Program-made: the position numbers and the translations under genes
DNA from: Bacteroidales bacterium
GTDB lineage: Bacteria; Bacteroidota; Bacteroidia; Bacteroidales; UBA932
NCBI GenBank assembly: GCA_017557535.1
Contig: JAFYYM010000070.1
Location: forward strand, 1 to 64,000
Reading direction: 5' to 3'
Length of the DNA: 64,000 nucleotides
Shown: positions 63,793 to 64,000 of the stretch, in pieces
Layout: every line of letters begins with the position of its first letter
Numbering within the stretch: the stretch's first letter is position 1
Notes under the pieces: generated by a model
What the model saw: the letters and a program-made list of their open reading frames with translations, nothing else
Told to the model about the DNA's origin: nothing
Databases searched by the model: none

Positions 63793-64000
63793 TTAAGCGA
63801 TAGCGTCGATACGGATCTTGGAAAGCTTCTGGCGATGGCCATTGAGCTTCTGGAAGCCCTTGCGACGGATCTTCTTGAAGACGAGCACCTTGTCAGCCTT
63901 CGCCTCGTCATCGAGGACCGTGGCCTTCACGACAGCACCCTTCACATAAGGATTACCGAGCTGGATCTGCCCTTCGGAGTCAATCAGCAGGACCTTGTCG
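63793..64000 (-). CDS. rplU: Ribosomal protein bL21, C-terminal part (partial)
   Basis: The last 68 codons of L21, running off the right edge of the window; this gene is shorter than usual ORF cut-offs. The read begins [15 protein letters not shown] and continues to [17 protein letters not shown], ending IRIDAIA at the stop (63793-63795). The KKIRRK-type basic motif and the pairing with rpmA identify it. In most bacteria rplU-rpmA form one operon. Confidence 0.92.
   Translation of the reverse strand, partial: DKVLLIDSEGQIQLGNPYVKGAVVKATVLDDEAKADKVLVFKKIRRKGFQKLNGHRQKLSKIRIDAIA

Noticed and set aside
63774-63911. 46-codon N-terminal extension of rpmA
   Set aside because: It runs through rplU in another frame; MAHKKGQ is the conserved L27 start.

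Overview
The window looks like a chromosome segment of a Bacteroidales bacterium. The evidence is the repeated Bacteroidetes -7 box TAnnTTTG, several times with TTTG 19 to 20 bases upstream. Supporting traits are many lipoproteins with a Bacteroidetes-type lipobox, GH92/GH125/GH39 enzymes, an outer-membrane beta-barrel receptor with a carboxypeptidase-like N-terminal domain, a DUF3853-type protein, and scarce Shine-Dalgarno sequences. I cannot fix genus or species from sequence reading alone. Most of the DNA is a compact housekeeping chromosome of middling GC. Two short stretches, about 15.6-19.7 kb and 40.05-40.95 kb, have a different, AT-richer or fragmentary character.

Layout. 1-1.3 kb: 5' end of a 16S rRNA gene leaving the left edge, its canonical promoter, and a sugar/ureide-type permease. 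1.4-3.3 kb: groES-groEL. 3.5-12.2 kb: thioester alpha-2-macroglobulin plus penicillin-binding protein 1C (periplasmic defence and repair pair), then an M48 lipoprotein protease. 12.2-15.6 kb: a radical-SAM/Cys-rich membrane protein pair, and a GH39 plus ThuA-like pair. 15.6-19.8 kb: accessory island with an ssb remnant, YefM-YoeB, truncated radC, tail-less ssb, a HEPN protein, a DUF3853-like protein, a likely structured RNA, small unknown proteins and a tRNA-Val at the right border. 19.9-28.7 kb: lipoprotein hydrolase, beta-propeller lipoprotein, second alpha-2-macroglobulin, folC. 28.7-36.2 kb: AIR-synthase-C-like protein, PhoH/PIN, pyruvate phosphate dikinase, PspC-PadR-PspC. 36.4-40.0 kb: GH125 and GH92 alpha-mannosidases. 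40.05-40.95 kb: sigma-factor remnant and a phage/plasmid polyvalent-protein-like domain. 41-48.2 kb: secreted metallo-beta-lactamase-fold protein, fumarase, glutamate dehydrogenase, RF2, S41 protease. 48.2-58.4 kb: murI, pncB, methyltransferase, MsrA-fRMsr fusion, xseAB, and an engB-prs-X-der-PASTA-rlu operon. 58.4-64 kb: TonB-linked barrel, ruvC, serS, rpmA, rplU.

Functional themes are envelope protection (two macroglobulins, PBP1C, PspC proteins, M48 and S41 proteases), alpha-mannoside and other glycan processing by secreted lipoproteins, ribosome assembly and translation (Der, EngB, RF2, SerS, L21, L27, rRNA), and methionine-oxidation repair. The best candidates for something undescribed are the four-hairpin RNA locus at 18.6-18.84 kb beside a HEPN protein, the radical-SAM/Cys-rich protein pair at 12.2-13.2 kb, and the solitary AIR-synthase-like protein in front of phoH.
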